Positions 1 through 8,828 of a stretch of 64,000 nucleotides of DNA are shown in pieces. The notes beneath the pieces were generated by a model. It made no database searches. It worked only from the letters and a program-made list of their open reading frames with translations, and was not told the DNA's origin. Origin of the DNA: Aquamicrobium zhengzhouense. Its GTDB lineage: Bacteria > Pseudomonadota > Alphaproteobacteria > Rhizobiales > Rhizobiaceae. Within the stretch, counting starts at the first letter, position 1; every line of letters begins with the position of its first letter. The DNA is taken from positions 124,001-188,000 of the forward strand of contig NZ_JADGMQ010000002.1 of assembly GCF_016124105.1 (NCBI RefSeq). The letters are read 5' to 3'. Both the position numbers and the translations under genes were made by a program.

Positions 1-115
1 CAATTACGAGATCTGCGCCTTGCCGGGCTGCATCCCGAATGCCCTTTTCGATTGCCTTCAGATTGGCTTCTACATCACCCGGCGCCGCTCGCATCTGCAG
101 AATTGCCAGCTTCAT
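1..115 (-). CDS. Carbon-nitrogen (nitrilase-family) hydrolase, N-terminal fragment cut by window edge
   Basis: Only the first 38 codons are inside the window. The reading frame starts MKLAILQMRAAPGDVEANL and continues to the edge, which is the typical first beta strand and helix of nitrilase-superfamily amidases; the Glu-Lys-Cys triad lies outside. The ATG overlaps the stop of the upstream permease gene by 4 bp, so it is probably the last or a late gene of the ABC transporter/agmatinase operon. In that setting an amidase acting on N-carbamoylputrescine or a guanidinoamide is a reasonable guess, but that is inference from neighbours. Confidence 0.75.
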   Translation of the reverse strand, partial: MKLAILQMRAAPGDVEANLKAIEKGIRDAARQGADLVI

Positions 116-915
116 TTGTCTCCCCCCGACAAAGCGCCCAAGAGCTTTGGCAGGTCACCAAAGCGGGCGATCAGGCTGAAGATGATAGCAGCAAGAACGA
201 CGAAGAAAATAGACACCGACGCCATCGTCGGCGTGTAGCCGTAGCGCAGGGCGTTGAAAATCTTGATCGGCAGCGTTTCCATCGTGAAGCCCACGGTCAT
301 GTAGGCGATGATGTACTCGTTGAGCGACAGCACGAAAGCGAAGGCAAAGCCCGAGATCAGGTAGGGCAGGATCAGAGGCAGAACCACAGTTCGCAGGATC
401 GTGCGGTCATTGGCACCCATTGTGGCAGCCGCTTCAACCAGCGAACGATCGATCGAGGCAAACCCGAGCGATAGCGTGACCAGCGGCAGGGTGATGAAGA
501 AGATGGCATGGCTGATTGCAGCCGTCCAAGGTTGGCCGTAGGCACCTATTGTTGCCCAGAAGGTCAGAAAGCCCAGCGCTGTGATGACCGGCGGCAGGAT
601 GAACGGCGCAACGCCGAGAAGCCGGAATACATTGGCCCAAGGCGCAATGCGCCGCCAGAGGAACCAGGAGAGCGGCAGCGCCATCAGGACAGCCAGCGCA
701 GCGGAGGCTGCAGCAAGCGTGACTGAGTTGATCAGGGCAGCACGCCAGCTGTCATCGGTAAAAATCTGCTGGTACCAGTTGAACGAGAAGCCTTGCGGAG
801 GAAAAGTCAGAGCCTGCTTCTCGTTGACCGAAACCCCAGCAACGACCACCAGCGGCGCTGCAAGGAATATACCAACGAACGTGAAAATAATCCGGCGAAG
901 GGCGGTTGCGCTCAT
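112..915 (-). CDS. ABC transporter inner-membrane permease, PotC-like
   Basis: A 267-residue hydrophobic protein with a first membrane segment near residues 10-30 and several more to the C terminus. The EAA loop of BPD-type permeases is visible at about residues 160-180 (EAAATMGANDRTILRTVVLP), the site that docks on the ATPase. Length and layout match the PotC/YdcV class of polyamine importers. It overlaps the second permease gene by 4 bp upstream and the nitrilase-like gene by 4 bp downstream, so translation is probably coupled. The substrate is inferred from the adjacent agmatinase-family gene: a polyamine or guanidino compound. Confidence 0.88.
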   Translation of the reverse strand: MSATALRRIIFTFVGIFLAAPLVVVAGVSVNEKQALTFPPQGFSFNWYQQIFTDDSWRAALINSVTLAAASAALAVLMALPLSWFLWRRIAPWANVFRLLGVAPFILPPVITALGFLTFWATIGAYGQPWTAAISHAIFFITLPLVTLSLGFASIDRSLVEAAATMGANDRTILRTVVLPLILPYLISGFAFAFVLSLNEYIIAYMTVGFTMETLPIKIFNALRYGYTPTMASVSIFFVVLAAIIFSLIARFGDLPKLLGALSGGDK

Positions 916-1769
916 GCTTCCGCTCCCTTGCGTGCTCCGACCAGAAGCGTGAGCCCGACGAAGGCGAGGGACATCAGGACGAGGAAAACAGCCATCGCCG
1001 CCGCAAAAGGCATGTTCGACTGGTAAATCGCCTGGTCGGTGATCAACACGGAAAGCGTCCAGTGCTGCGGGCGCCCGAGCATCTGCGGCAGAAGATATGA
1101 TCCCAGCGCGAACACGAAGACCATGATCAGCGTTGCCGTAATGGTGCTCCGCATTGCTGGTACGATCACATTGAAAAACGAGCGCAGCGGTGAGGATCCA
1201 AGCGTGCGTGCGGCCTCCATCAAGGTTGGATCAAGGCGCACGATGGCGGGATAGAGAACGAGGATCGTGTATGGAAGCGCCTGATACACCATGCCTGTCA
1301 GGACCGCGCCGAAGTTCGGCATGAGAGCGTGAGGTTCGCTCATCAGGCCAAGCCAGACGAGGATGTTCGTGAGGCCCGCTGTGCGTGAAAACAGCGTCGT
1401 CCAGGCAAAGCCGATAATGACTTCCGATAGCGATAGGACCGAGAGGATCGCCACCAGCCAGACGATCTGCACTCTCCGAGACGCTTGCGAAAGTAGCCAG
1501 GTAAAGGGGAAGGCGAGGATGACGCAGATGATTGCAACGACAATCGCCAGCATGATCGAAAAGCTCAGCACTCCGCCAAAAAACGCTGACAGGAAGCGTT
1601 CGTAATTGTCGAAGATGAAATCGCGCGAGTAGAACCCGGCCGGATCGCGGCGGAAGAACGAAACCGCGATCATCGTCGAAAACGGGATCACGAAGAACAC
1701 CAGCAGCATGATTGCCGGAAAGGCAATCGGCGCGTAGTCAGCGAGGCTCCGAGGCGGTTCGCGTCTCAT
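912..1769 (-). CDS. ABC transporter inner-membrane permease, PotB-like
   Basis: A 285-residue membrane protein with an N-terminal membrane segment at about residues 13-35 and an EAA loop at about residues 185-205 (MEAARTLGSSPLRSFFNVIV). It is the PotB/YdcU-type partner of the downstream PotC-like permease; the two form the heterodimeric membrane channel of a polyamine-class importer. The start codon overlaps the end of the ATPase gene by 4 bp. Gene order (binding protein, ATPase, permease, permease) is usual for this ABC family. Confidence 0.88.
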   Translation of the reverse strand: MRREPPRSLADYAPIAFPAIMLLVFFVIPFSTMIAVSFFRRDPAGFYSRDFIFDNYERFLSAFFGGVLSFSIMLAIVVAIICVILAFPFTWLLSQASRRVQIVWLVAILSVLSLSEVIIGFAWTTLFSRTAGLTNILVWLGLMSEPHALMPNFGAVLTGMVYQALPYTILVLYPAIVRLDPTLMEAARTLGSSPLRSFFNVIVPAMRSTITATLIMVFVFALGSYLLPQMLGRPQHWTLSVLITDQAIYQSNMPFAAAMAVFLVLMSLAFVGLTLLVGARKGAEA

Positions 1770-2791
1770 CCCTTCAGCACCACGCAGCTTTCAACGGGAA
1801 GATGGATGCCGACATTGTCTCCGGCTACGTAAGGCGTGCGTTCCCGGGGCGTCGTGACTGCCACGATCGAAGTGCCTTCTACATCGACAAACGTCTCGAT
1901 TGTTCCGCCAAGATCGCGAACGAAAGTTACGGTGCCCGTCAGAGTGCCCTGATCCGGCGATACGAGGCGAATATCTTCAGGTCGCACGGACAGATGTCCA
2001 CCCCGCGGTCCGACGGCCATTCCAAGGCTCGGAAATGACCGCCCCAAAAGATCGCCATTGCCCTTCAACGGAAGGAGGTTCGTCATTCCGATGAAGTCGG
2101 CAACAAATGCATCAGAGGGCTTGCGATAAACCTGAATGGGCGACGCAGCCTGACGAATGCGGCCTTCGCCCATCACGACAACGAGGTCGGCCATGGTCAT
2201 GGCTTCACGCTGGTCGTGGGTAACAACAATGGTCGTGATGCCAAGCGACTGCTGCAACTGGCGTAGTTCAACCTGCATCGCCTCGCGCAACTTGGCATCA
2301 AGCGCGGACAGCGGCTCATCGAGCAGAAACAGCTTGGGGCGAAGGGCGAGAGCGCGCGCGATCGCGACGCGCTGACGCTGGCCACCGGAGAGCTTCGCGA
2401 CCGGGCGATCCGCAAGCCCGGGCAGGCGCACGAGTTCGAGCAGCTCTTCCACGCGCCTTTTCTGCTCTGCCTTGTCGACGCCGCGGATACGCAGCGGGTA
2501 GGCAATATTTTCCCCAACATTCAGATGCGGGAACAGGGCAAGGGACTGAAAGACCATCCCGAAATCGCGCTGGTGCGTCGGAACGCCGGTCATGTCCTTG
2601 TTGTCGAGCACGATCGCGCCTTCGGTAGGCTCTTCAAGGCCCGCTATCATGCGCAGAAGAGTGGTCTTTCCGCAGCCCGAAGGGCCGAGAAGACACACAA
2701 ACGTGCCCTGAGGCACGGAAAGATTCACGCTGGCGACCGCGTTCACGGAGCCGAAGCGCTTGGTAAGGTCCTGTAGCTGGAGCCCCGACAT
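1766..2791 (-). CDS. ABC transporter ATP-binding protein, PotA-like
   Basis: A 341-residue ATPase with a Walker A (GPSGCGKTT, about residues 36-44), Q-loop, signature [15 protein letters not shown] (about 134-148), Walker B with catalytic Glu (LFLLDEPLSALD) and switch His (VVTHDQ). After about residue 240 a TOBE/MOP regulatory domain follows, as in PotA, CysA and FbpC. It energises the two permeases encoded immediately downstream with 4-bp overlaps. A 104-bp gap with a strong hairpin separates it from the binding-protein gene upstream. Confidence 0.92.
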   Translation of the reverse strand: MSGLQLQDLTKRFGSVNAVASVNLSVPQGTFVCLLGPSGCGKTTLLRMIAGLEEPTEGAIVLDNKDMTGVPTHQRDFGMVFQSLALFPHLNVGENIAYPLRIRGVDKAEQKRRVEELLELVRLPGLADRPVAKLSGGQRQRVAIARALALRPKLFLLDEPLSALDAKLREAMQVELRQLQQSLGITTIVVTHDQREAMTMADLVVVMGEGRIRQAASPIQVYRKPSDAFVADFIGMTNLLPLKGNGDLLGRSFPSLGMAVGPRGGHLSVRPEDIRLVSPDQGTLTGTVTFVRDLGGTIETFVDVEGTSIVAVTTPRERTPYVAGDNVGIHLPVESCVVLKG

Positions 2792-2814
2792 GCAGTCACC
2801 CTCTCAAGGGCCGC

Positions 2815-2834
2815 GGGCGGCAAACAGGCCGCCC
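2815..2834 (-). promoter_or_regulatory. Intercistronic hairpin between binding-protein and ATPase genes
   Basis: A perfect 7-bp GC stem GGGCGGC/GCCGCCC with a 6-nt loop lies in the 104-bp gap between the binding-protein gene and the ATPase gene. No T-run follows on the minus strand, so it is not a classic terminator. Hairpins in this place commonly stabilise the upstream mRNA segment and let the binding protein be made in excess over the membrane parts; that role is inferred. Confidence 0.5.
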
Positions 2835-2895
2835 GTCAGCGTGTTCCAGATTTCCTCGTGCCATCAGCTCGAGGAAATCACAAGGAAATCCGTGA

Positions 2896-3984
2896 TCAGC
2901 CAGCGATCATCTCGGTCCACTTCTGGTTCAGCCAGTCGGCCTTGGAAGTGTACAAATCATAGCGAGGAATGATCGGATCGATTTCCGACGATACGGCAGC
3001 GAACTCTTCGTCCGCGAGATCAAGGAGGTCACGACGGATGGTTGGCGCGGTGCCTACCTTGCGCGAAAGTTCGGCCTGGATCTGCGGCTGGCACATGTAG
3101 TCGATGAACTCGTGCGCCTCGTCGACCTTCTTCGATGCGCGTGACAGAGCCCAGCAACCGGAGTCCAGAATGCCGCCTTCCTTCGGGAAGGTCGAGCGAA
3201 CCGGCTGACCGTCAGCAGCGGCAAGGCCGGTGACGTCGTGGTAGTACTGGCCCATCGGGATTTCGCCCGACTTCAGCGCCTGTTCGAACTGGGCTTCATC
3301 GCGGTACCAGAGGCGAACGTTAGGGCGCACTTCTGCGAGCTTTTCGAAGACCTTGATCTGGCCTTCCTCGGTGTCGAGCGCATTGGTGCCGCCAAAGAAG
3401 GTCTTGGCCGTCACTTCGAGCAGGAACGAGTTGGAGACCAGCGCGAGAAGCCCAATCTTGTCCTTGTTGGCCTCGTCCCAGAGTGCGGTCCAGCTTTCGG
3501 GTGCATCCTTGTAGACGTCGGTGTTGGTGACGAGCGTGATGTACCAGGCGACGGCACCGATGCCGGCGACGCGGCCGTCCGGGTATTTGTTGACGAACTG
3601 GTCGAGCAGATTGCCGGCGTTCTTCATCCTGGCGGTATCGATCGGCGTCCAGAGCTCCGTCGCCTGACCCTTGAGCATCGCAACCTGCGACATCATCGAA
3701 AGGTCGGCAGGGGCCTGACCCGCGCGCGCTGCCTGTTCGAGCTGGACAAGCCAGGCTTCGCCCGTTGGCTCAGCAATCGATTCAACCGCGATGCCGGTTG
3801 CTTCGGTGAAGCCGGGGAAGATGTGCTTGTCGAAAGAATCCTTGAAGTAGCCGCCATAGACGCCGACCTTGATCGAGCGGTCTTGGGCACGAAGGATCGT
3901 CGGCATGGCAAGCACGCCAGCTGTCGCAAGGCCAGCTCCCAGGGCCGCGCGCCGGCTGATCTTCGTTGCGAGAATATTGGTCAT
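2896..3984 (-). CDS. ABC transporter extracellular substrate-binding protein, PotD-like
   Basis: A 362-residue secreted protein. The N terminus carries a twin-arginine type signal (KISRRAALGAG) with a hydrophobic stretch and probable cleavage near ILRAQD, so it is likely exported folded to the periplasm. The rest has the look of bacterial solute-binding proteins of the spermidine/putrescine class (SBP family 8/13), including a YGGYFKDSF start strand. A GAGGAGA ribosome site precedes the ATG by about 6 nt. It is the first gene of the importer operon and lies downstream of the agmatinase-family gene on the same strand. The exact ligand cannot be told. Confidence 0.88.
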   Translation of the reverse strand: MTNILATKISRRAALGAGLATAGVLAMPTILRAQDRSIKVGVYGGYFKDSFDKHIFPGFTEATGIAVESIAEPTGEAWLVQLEQAARAGQAPADLSMMSQVAMLKGQATELWTPIDTARMKNAGNLLDQFVNKYPDGRVAGIGAVAWYITLVTNTDVYKDAPESWTALWDEANKDKIGLLALVSNSFLLEVTAKTFFGGTNALDTEEGQIKVFEKLAEVRPNVRLWYRDEAQFEQALKSGEIPMGQYYHDVTGLAAADGQPVRSTFPKEGGILDSGCWALSRASKKVDEAHEFIDYMCQPQIQAELSRKVGTAPTIRRDLLDLADEEFAAVSSEIDPIIPRYDLYTSKADWLNQKWTEMIAG

Positions 3985-4053
3985 CCGTGTTCTCCTCTAT
4001 ATCGGAAGGCTAAGGGCCAACCGCTTTGTCTTATGGATAATATATTTGTCGTT

Positions 4054-5112
4054 TTAGCGCGACTTGCCTGCCATCGTCGGGCTGAAAACCATCAGGCTCA
4101 GAATTTCGAACAACATCTGGGCACCTGCATGAGCGGTATTGGTTGTGGAGTCGTATTGTGGCGCCACTTCAACGACGTCGCCGCCCATAATGTTCACGCC
4201 CTTCAAGCCGCGGATCAGCTCAAGAATTTCGCGGCTCGATGGCCCGCCAATTTCAGGTGTGCCAGTGCCCGGCGCGTAAGCAGGATCCAGGCTGTCAATG
4301 TCGAAGGAGAGGTAGGTCGGGCCATCGCCAACGACTTCCAGGGCCTTCTTGATGATCGCCGGGATGCCCATGGCTGGCATTTCTTCCGCGTGGATCACCG
4401 TCATGCCGGATTCGTAGGAGAACTCCCACAGATATTCGGACGAGCCGCGAATGCCGATCTGGATGGTGCGTGTGGGGTCGAGCACGCCGTCGAGCACCGC
4501 GTTGCGGAACGGGCCGCCGTGGTGGAACTTGGTGCCGTCGAACGCACCGGACGTGTCGCAATGGGCGTCGATGTGGATCATGCCGACAGGGCGATCCTTG
4601 CCAACCGCCTTCAGGATCGGATGGCTGATCGAGTGGTCACCGCCGACTGACAGCGGCATGACACCGGCGGCAACGATCTTGCCGATCCAGGCCTCAATGT
4701 CCTGATGGCTTTGCTCTAGCATGTAGCGGCTGCGGAACGGAACATCGCCTACGTCTGCGACGCGCAATTGCTGAACCGGCGCACAATCGAGCACATGATT
4801 GTAAGGTCCCACACGTTCGATGGTGCGCACGGCGCGGGGGCCGAAGCGCGAGCCGGGGCGGTTCGTGACGCCAAGGTCCATCGGCATGCCGACAATAGCG
4901 ACGTCCAGATTGCTGAAATCGGGGTTCTGCGGATCGACTTGGCGGAATGGTGCGTCGAGGAACGTCGGAATGCCAGCAAACGGCGCAACGCGCGTGTTGC
5001 CCGAGAAGATGCGATCTGCGACGCGCTTGAAGCGCGGGTCATAGATGTCTCCACCACCGCCTTCGCTGTAGCGTTCGCGAAGTTTGAACAGCTCTTCTTC
5101 GTTCCAGCTCAT
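4054..5112 (-). CDS. Agmatinase / guanidino-acid ureohydrolase family protein
   Basis: A 352-residue metal-dependent ureohydrolase. All manganese-binding signatures of the arginase/agmatinase fold are present: GGDHS (His160), IDAHCD (Asp182, His184, Asp186) and SFDIDSLDP. The N-terminal extension of about 65 residues is longer than in E. coli SpeB and is common in guanidinobutyrase/guanidinopropionase-type enzymes. The reaction would release urea from agmatine, 4-guanidinobutyrate or a related compound in the cytoplasm. It heads a minus-strand unit with a PotABCD-like importer and is divergent from a LysR regulator, an arrangement like gbuA-gbuR; the substrate remains open. Confidence 0.87.
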   Translation of the reverse strand: MSWNEEELFKLRERYSEGGGGDIYDPRFKRVADRIFSGNTRVAPFAGIPTFLDAPFRQVDPQNPDFSNLDVAIVGMPMDLGVTNRPGSRFGPRAVRTIERVGPYNHVLDCAPVQQLRVADVGDVPFRSRYMLEQSHQDIEAWIGKIVAAGVMPLSVGGDHSISHPILKAVGKDRPVGMIHIDAHCDTSGAFDGTKFHHGGPFRNAVLDGVLDPTRTIQIGIRGSSEYLWEFSYESGMTVIHAEEMPAMGIPAIIKKALEVVGDGPTYLSFDIDSLDPAYAPGTGTPEIGGPSSREILELIRGLKGVNIMGGDVVEVAPQYDSTTNTAHAGAQMLFEILSLMVFSPTMAGKSR

Positions 5113-5259
5113 TTCCCGACCCCGTTACTTGTCGCTGGCCTCGTCGACGACGTTCCTCACACCAGCGTGCAAAAAATAATGGTGCGTCATAAAACTTGGA
5201 AGTTCAATTGATATTGTTGTACGCTGCTGTGTGAGAAATATTCACAATCGGGGACATTT

Positions 5260-6243
5260 TTGGTCAAGCGACTACCGCCGCTAAATCCCTTGCGGGCTTT
5301 TGAAGCAGCTGCGAGGCTCGGTTCGCTGACGCGCGCTGCCGGCGAACTCAATGTCACCCATGGCGCTGTCAGTCATCAGATAAAAGCATTGGAAGGTGCG
5401 CTCGACGTTCGCCTCTTTGAGCGCGACGGTCAGAGATATCGATTGTCACCGCAGGGCGCAGAACTTTTGCCCGCGGTATCTGCCGCATTTGATCAGATCG
5501 CAGCAGCAACAGCGCGGATGGAGCGTCCGGTCACGGCGGGCTCGCTCTCCATAACCTGCGTGCCGGCGCTGTTGTCGCTGTGGCTCATTCCGCGCCTTGC
5601 AAGCTTCACTGCGCGCTTTCCGGAGATCAGGTTGAAGATGGAGGGGGTCAACGATGCGGCCGCCATCCGCTCGCCGGATGTCGACGTGTCGATCCTCTAT
5701 GGCGATGGCACCTGGCCTGACTGCTGGGTGAAGCGCTGGTCCCATCTCGACCTTTTTCCGGTCCTCAGCCCGACCTTGATGAACTCGAAACCGGTGCGAA
5801 CGGTCCGCGACCTTGGCAATCACGTTATCCTTCATGCCGACGATGGGCGGGAATGGCATCAGTGGCTGGCTGCTGCCGACGCGCTCGACCTGTCGCGCGG
5901 ACCGCAGCATCATCTGAGCGATGCGAGGCTGGCAACGGAGGCTGCGCTGCACGGCCACGGCATAGCTCTTGGCGATACCATGACCGCTGCCAGCCTGTTG
6001 GCGAAAGGGCAGCTTGTAGCACCGTTCAATCTTGCGGTGCCCGCGGCTGATGCCTTCTATGTCGCCTGCAGAAGCGATCTGCGCGCTGTGCCGGTCGTCA
6101 GCGTGTTTATCGACTGGCTGTTCGCACAGCTGGAGGAAGAGGATGCACGCGCCGAGCCGCAAGGCTTGGCGTTACGAACCAAATTGCGCAGTGCAGATGG
6201 TACGCGCAGCAAGCGAAACAACAGTCCGAACGCAAAGACATGA
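5260..6243 (+). CDS. LysR-family transcriptional regulator, GcvA-like
   Basis: A 327-residue LTTR. Residues about 5-64 form the winged HTH (PLNPLRAFEAAARLGSLTRA, then AVSHQIKALE), followed by a periplasmic-binding-like effector domain at about 90-295. It resembles the GcvA subgroup by its opening motif. The only suitable start is TTG at 5260, with a weak GGGGA upstream. It is divergent from the agmatinase-family gene across a 147-bp AT-rich spacer, so it is the natural candidate to control that operon. The aminotransferase ATG overlaps its stop by 4 bp. The last 35 residues are low-complexity and basic. Confidence 0.9.
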   Translation: MVKRLPPLNPLRAFEAAARLGSLTRAAGELNVTHGAVSHQIKALEGALDVRLFERDGQRYRLSPQGAELLPAVSAAFDQIAAATARMERPVTAGSLSITCVPALLSLWLIPRLASFTARFPEIRLKMEGVNDAAAIRSPDVDVSILYGDGTWPDCWVKRWSHLDLFPVLSPTLMNSKPVRTVRDLGNHVILHADDGREWHQWLAAADALDLSRGPQHHLSDARLATEAALHGHGIALGDTMTAASLLAKGQLVAPFNLAVPAADAFYVACRSDLRAVPVVSVFIDWLFAQLEEEDARAEPQGLALRTKLRSADGTRSKRNNSPNAKT

Positions 6244-7430
6244 GCATGACGTCAGCACACATCTTGAAGCCGTCCTTCAATCCGCTGGTCGAAACGCTGG
6301 CGCCACCTCCCATTCCTTCGGTTCAGGCTTGGGCGCGCAGCTATGATGGCGCCCATGGGGAACTGATTGATCTGTCACAAGCTGTCCCCGGTTACGCCCC
6401 GCATCCGGATCTGCTCAAATGGCTTGCTGAAGCAGCCGGCTCACCAGCCTGCGCCGGCTATGGCGCAATTGAAGGCGATCGTGAGTTGCGTACTGCCTAT
6501 GCTGCGCACGTCTCTGCTCTCTATGACGGCAGCTTGTCCGCCGGAAACATTCATCTGACAGCGGGATGCAACCAGGCATTTGTCGCGGCAGTGACTGCCG
6601 TAGCCGGTGCCGGTGACGCGGTTCTGATGACCAATCCGTGCTATTTCAACCACGAGACCACGCTGCAGATGATGGGGATCGAACCGCGATATTTCCCATG
6701 CCATGCGGAGAACGGTTTCGTTCCGCGAGTGGAGGATATTGCGGCGGCTTTGGACGGGGTCAAGGCATTGGCGCTTGTGACGCCCAACAATCCGACCGGC
6801 GCTGTTTATCCTGCCGAGCTGATCGAGGAGATTTTCGCGCTATGCCGCGAGAAGGGTGTCTGGCTTCTCCTGGATGAGACGTATCGCGACTTCATCGAGC
6901 CGGGGGCCGGTCGGCCCCACGGCTTGTTCGATCGTGCAGATTGGCGCGACAATCTGATCCAGCTCTACAGCTTCTCGAAGTCGTTCTGCATTCCAGGCCA
7001 CCGCCTCGGTGCAATCACCGCGAGCGAAGCGGTGGTGGAGCAGGTGGCAAAGGTGATGGATAATCTGCAGATCTGTGCGCCTCGAGCACCGCAATTCGCG
7101 GTAGCCAAGGGTTTGCCGGCGCTGGTCGACTGGCGCGAGGAAAACCGGCTCGAGATCGGCCGCCGCGCAGCCGCCATGCGCCAAGCGTTTGCGGGGCAGA
7201 ACGGCTGGGAGTTGCAGGCGCTGGGCGCATATTTTGCATTCGTTCGCCATCCCTTAGATGACATGACATCGGCGCAGGCGGCCGAACGTCTTGCGAAGGA
7301 TTATGGCATCGTGACCATCCCCGGCGCCTACTTCGGAACGGGTCTCGAGCGACATCTTCGGGTAGCGTTTGCCAATGTCGATGCCGAGCAGATCGCGGAA
7401 GTCGGCGAGCGCCTGCGCCAGATCGACTAG
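6240..7430 (+). CDS. PLP-dependent aminotransferase, class I/II
   Basis: A 396-residue fold-type I aminotransferase. The PLP-lysine motif YSFSKSFCIPGHRLGAI sits at about residues 243-259, with the upstream NPTGA (about 182-187) and LLDETYRDF blocks of the aspartate-aminotransferase superfamily. It is translationally coupled to the LysR gene by an ATGA overlap, so it probably belongs to the same amine or guanidino-acid pathway, for example transaminating the amino product released by the ureohydrolase. Its 3' end overlaps the convergent lpd gene by 4 bp. Substrate not determined. Confidence 0.88.
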   Translation: MSMTSAHILKPSFNPLVETLAPPPIPSVQAWARSYDGAHGELIDLSQAVPGYAPHPDLLKWLAEAAGSPACAGYGAIEGDRELRTAYAAHVSALYDGSLSAGNIHLTAGCNQAFVAAVTAVAGAGDAVLMTNPCYFNHETTLQMMGIEPRYFPCHAENGFVPRVEDIAAALDGVKALALVTPNNPTGAVYPAELIEEIFALCREKGVWLLLDETYRDFIEPGAGRPHGLFDRADWRDNLIQLYSFSKSFCIPGHRLGAITASEAVVEQVAKVMDNLQICAPRAPQFAVAKGLPALVDWREENRLEIGRRAAAMRQAFAGQNGWELQALGAYFAFVRHPLDDMTSAQAAERLAKDYGIVTIPGAYFGTGLERHLRVAFANVDAEQIAEVGERLRQID

Positions 7431-8824
7431 ATGTGAAGCGCATGGCCGAGGGCTTTCAGGGCAGCTTCCTGAAAGCCTTCGCTTTGCGTTGGATGGGCGT
7501 GGATCGTGCCGGCAATGTCTTCAAGCCGCGCGCCCATCTCGATGGCGAGTGAAAATGCAGCCGACAATTCGGAAATGCCGGCTCCAACACCCTGAATGCC
7601 AAGCACCAGATGGTTGTCGGCTCGAACAATTACACGCACGAAACCGCCTTCGTTCTGAAGCGTCATCGCCCGTCCATTGGCGGCGAATGGGAACAGACCG
7701 ATCTTGGTCTCGATCCCGGCGCGTTTGGCCTCATCCGGTGAAAGCCCGACGCTGACGATTTCGGGATCGGTAAAGCACACGGCGGGAATGGCGCGCTTGT
7801 CCCAGCTGCGGCGTTTGCCAGCAATGATTTCCGCCACCATCTCGCCCTGCGCCATCGCGCGATGGGCGAGCATCGGCTCGCCGGTGACATCGCCGATCGC
7901 ATAGATGCCGCGCATCGAAGTGCGGCATTGATCATCAACGCGAATGAACGGGCCGCTCTTGTCGAGGTCGATCTCGTCGAGGCCCCAGCCGCTGGTGACG
8001 GGTTTGCGACCGACCGTGACGAGCACCTTGTCGGCGGGGATGGTCTGCAGGCTCTCATCCGACCGTTCGATCACGAGCCCGCTGCCGTCTGACGACAGGC
8101 CCTTTGCCTTCACATCGGTCATCACGGTGACGCCGAGTTCATCAAGGCGCTTTTGCACGGGACGCGTGAGGTCGGCGTCGTAGAGCGGCAAGATACGCGG
8201 TAGGGCTTCGACGACGGTGACTTTCGACCCGAGCTTGGCAAATGCCGTGCCAAGTTCCAGCCCGATATAGCCGCCGCCGACAACAGCCAGCGCCTTCGGG
8301 ACTTCGCGTAAAGACAGCGCTTCGGTCGAGGAGATCACCTTGCCGCCAAAGGGCATGAACGGAAGTTCGACCGGGGCTGAGCCGGTGGCAATGACGATTG
8401 TTTCGGCGCGGATGACCTGAATGCCGGTTTCCGTGTCGACCTCCAGCGTCTTGCCATCGCGGAACCGTGCACGGCCGACCACAGCCTTGACGCCAGCCTT
8501 TTTCAGAAGCCCAGCGACGCCCGAATTCATCCTGCCGACAATGCCGTCCTTCCACGCAATCGTTTTGGCGAAGTCGATCGAGGGGTCGCTTACCTTGATG
8601 CCGAGCGTTGCCTTGTCCGATGCAAAATGCGTTGCGGCGAAGAATTCATCGGCGGCGTGGATGATCGCCTTGGAGGGGATGCAGCCGACATTGAGGCAGG
8701 TGCCGCCGGCCTTGACCGCTTCGATGATCACCGTGTCGACGCCGAGTTGTCCGGCGCGGATGGCGCAGATATAGCCGCCGGGGCCTGCACCGATGACGGC
8801 GAGCTTGCAGGAGATTTCCTTCAT
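7427..8824 (-). CDS. lpdA: Dihydrolipoyl dehydrogenase (E3) of the branched-chain 2-oxoacid dehydrogenase complex
   Basis: A 465-residue flavoprotein disulfide reductase. The FAD motif GAGPGG is at residues 12-17, the redox-active pair at Cys43/Cys48 (GGTCLNVGCIPSK), a second NAD-binding GGGYIG follows at about 183-188, and the C-terminal HAHPTQSE contains the catalytic His-Glu. It reoxidises dihydrolipoamide with NAD+. It is the last gene of a four-gene operon after the E2 gene (4-bp gap), so it is the E3 dedicated to this complex. Its 3' end overlaps the convergent aminotransferase gene. Confidence 0.95.
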   Translation of the reverse strand: MKEISCKLAVIGAGPGGYICAIRAGQLGVDTVIIEAVKAGGTCLNVGCIPSKAIIHAADEFFAATHFASDKATLGIKVSDPSIDFAKTIAWKDGIVGRMNSGVAGLLKKAGVKAVVGRARFRDGKTLEVDTETGIQVIRAETIVIATGSAPVELPFMPFGGKVISSTEALSLREVPKALAVVGGGYIGLELGTAFAKLGSKVTVVEALPRILPLYDADLTRPVQKRLDELGVTVMTDVKAKGLSSDGSGLVIERSDESLQTIPADKVLVTVGRKPVTSGWGLDEIDLDKSGPFIRVDDQCRTSMRGIYAIGDVTGEPMLAHRAMAQGEMVAEIIAGKRRSWDKRAIPAVCFTDPEIVSVGLSPDEAKRAGIETKIGLFPFAANGRAMTLQNEGGFVRVIVRADNHLVLGIQGVGAGISELSAAFSLAIEMGARLEDIAGTIHAHPTQSEGFQEAALKALGHALHI

Positions 8825-8828
8825 CGCC

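Noticed and set aside
3238-4650. A 470-codon plus-strand open frame across the binding-protein and agmatinase genes
   Set aside because: It runs antisense to two well-supported genes, crosses their spacer, and has no recognisable domain or ribosome site. Long antisense frames are expected in GC-rich DNA.
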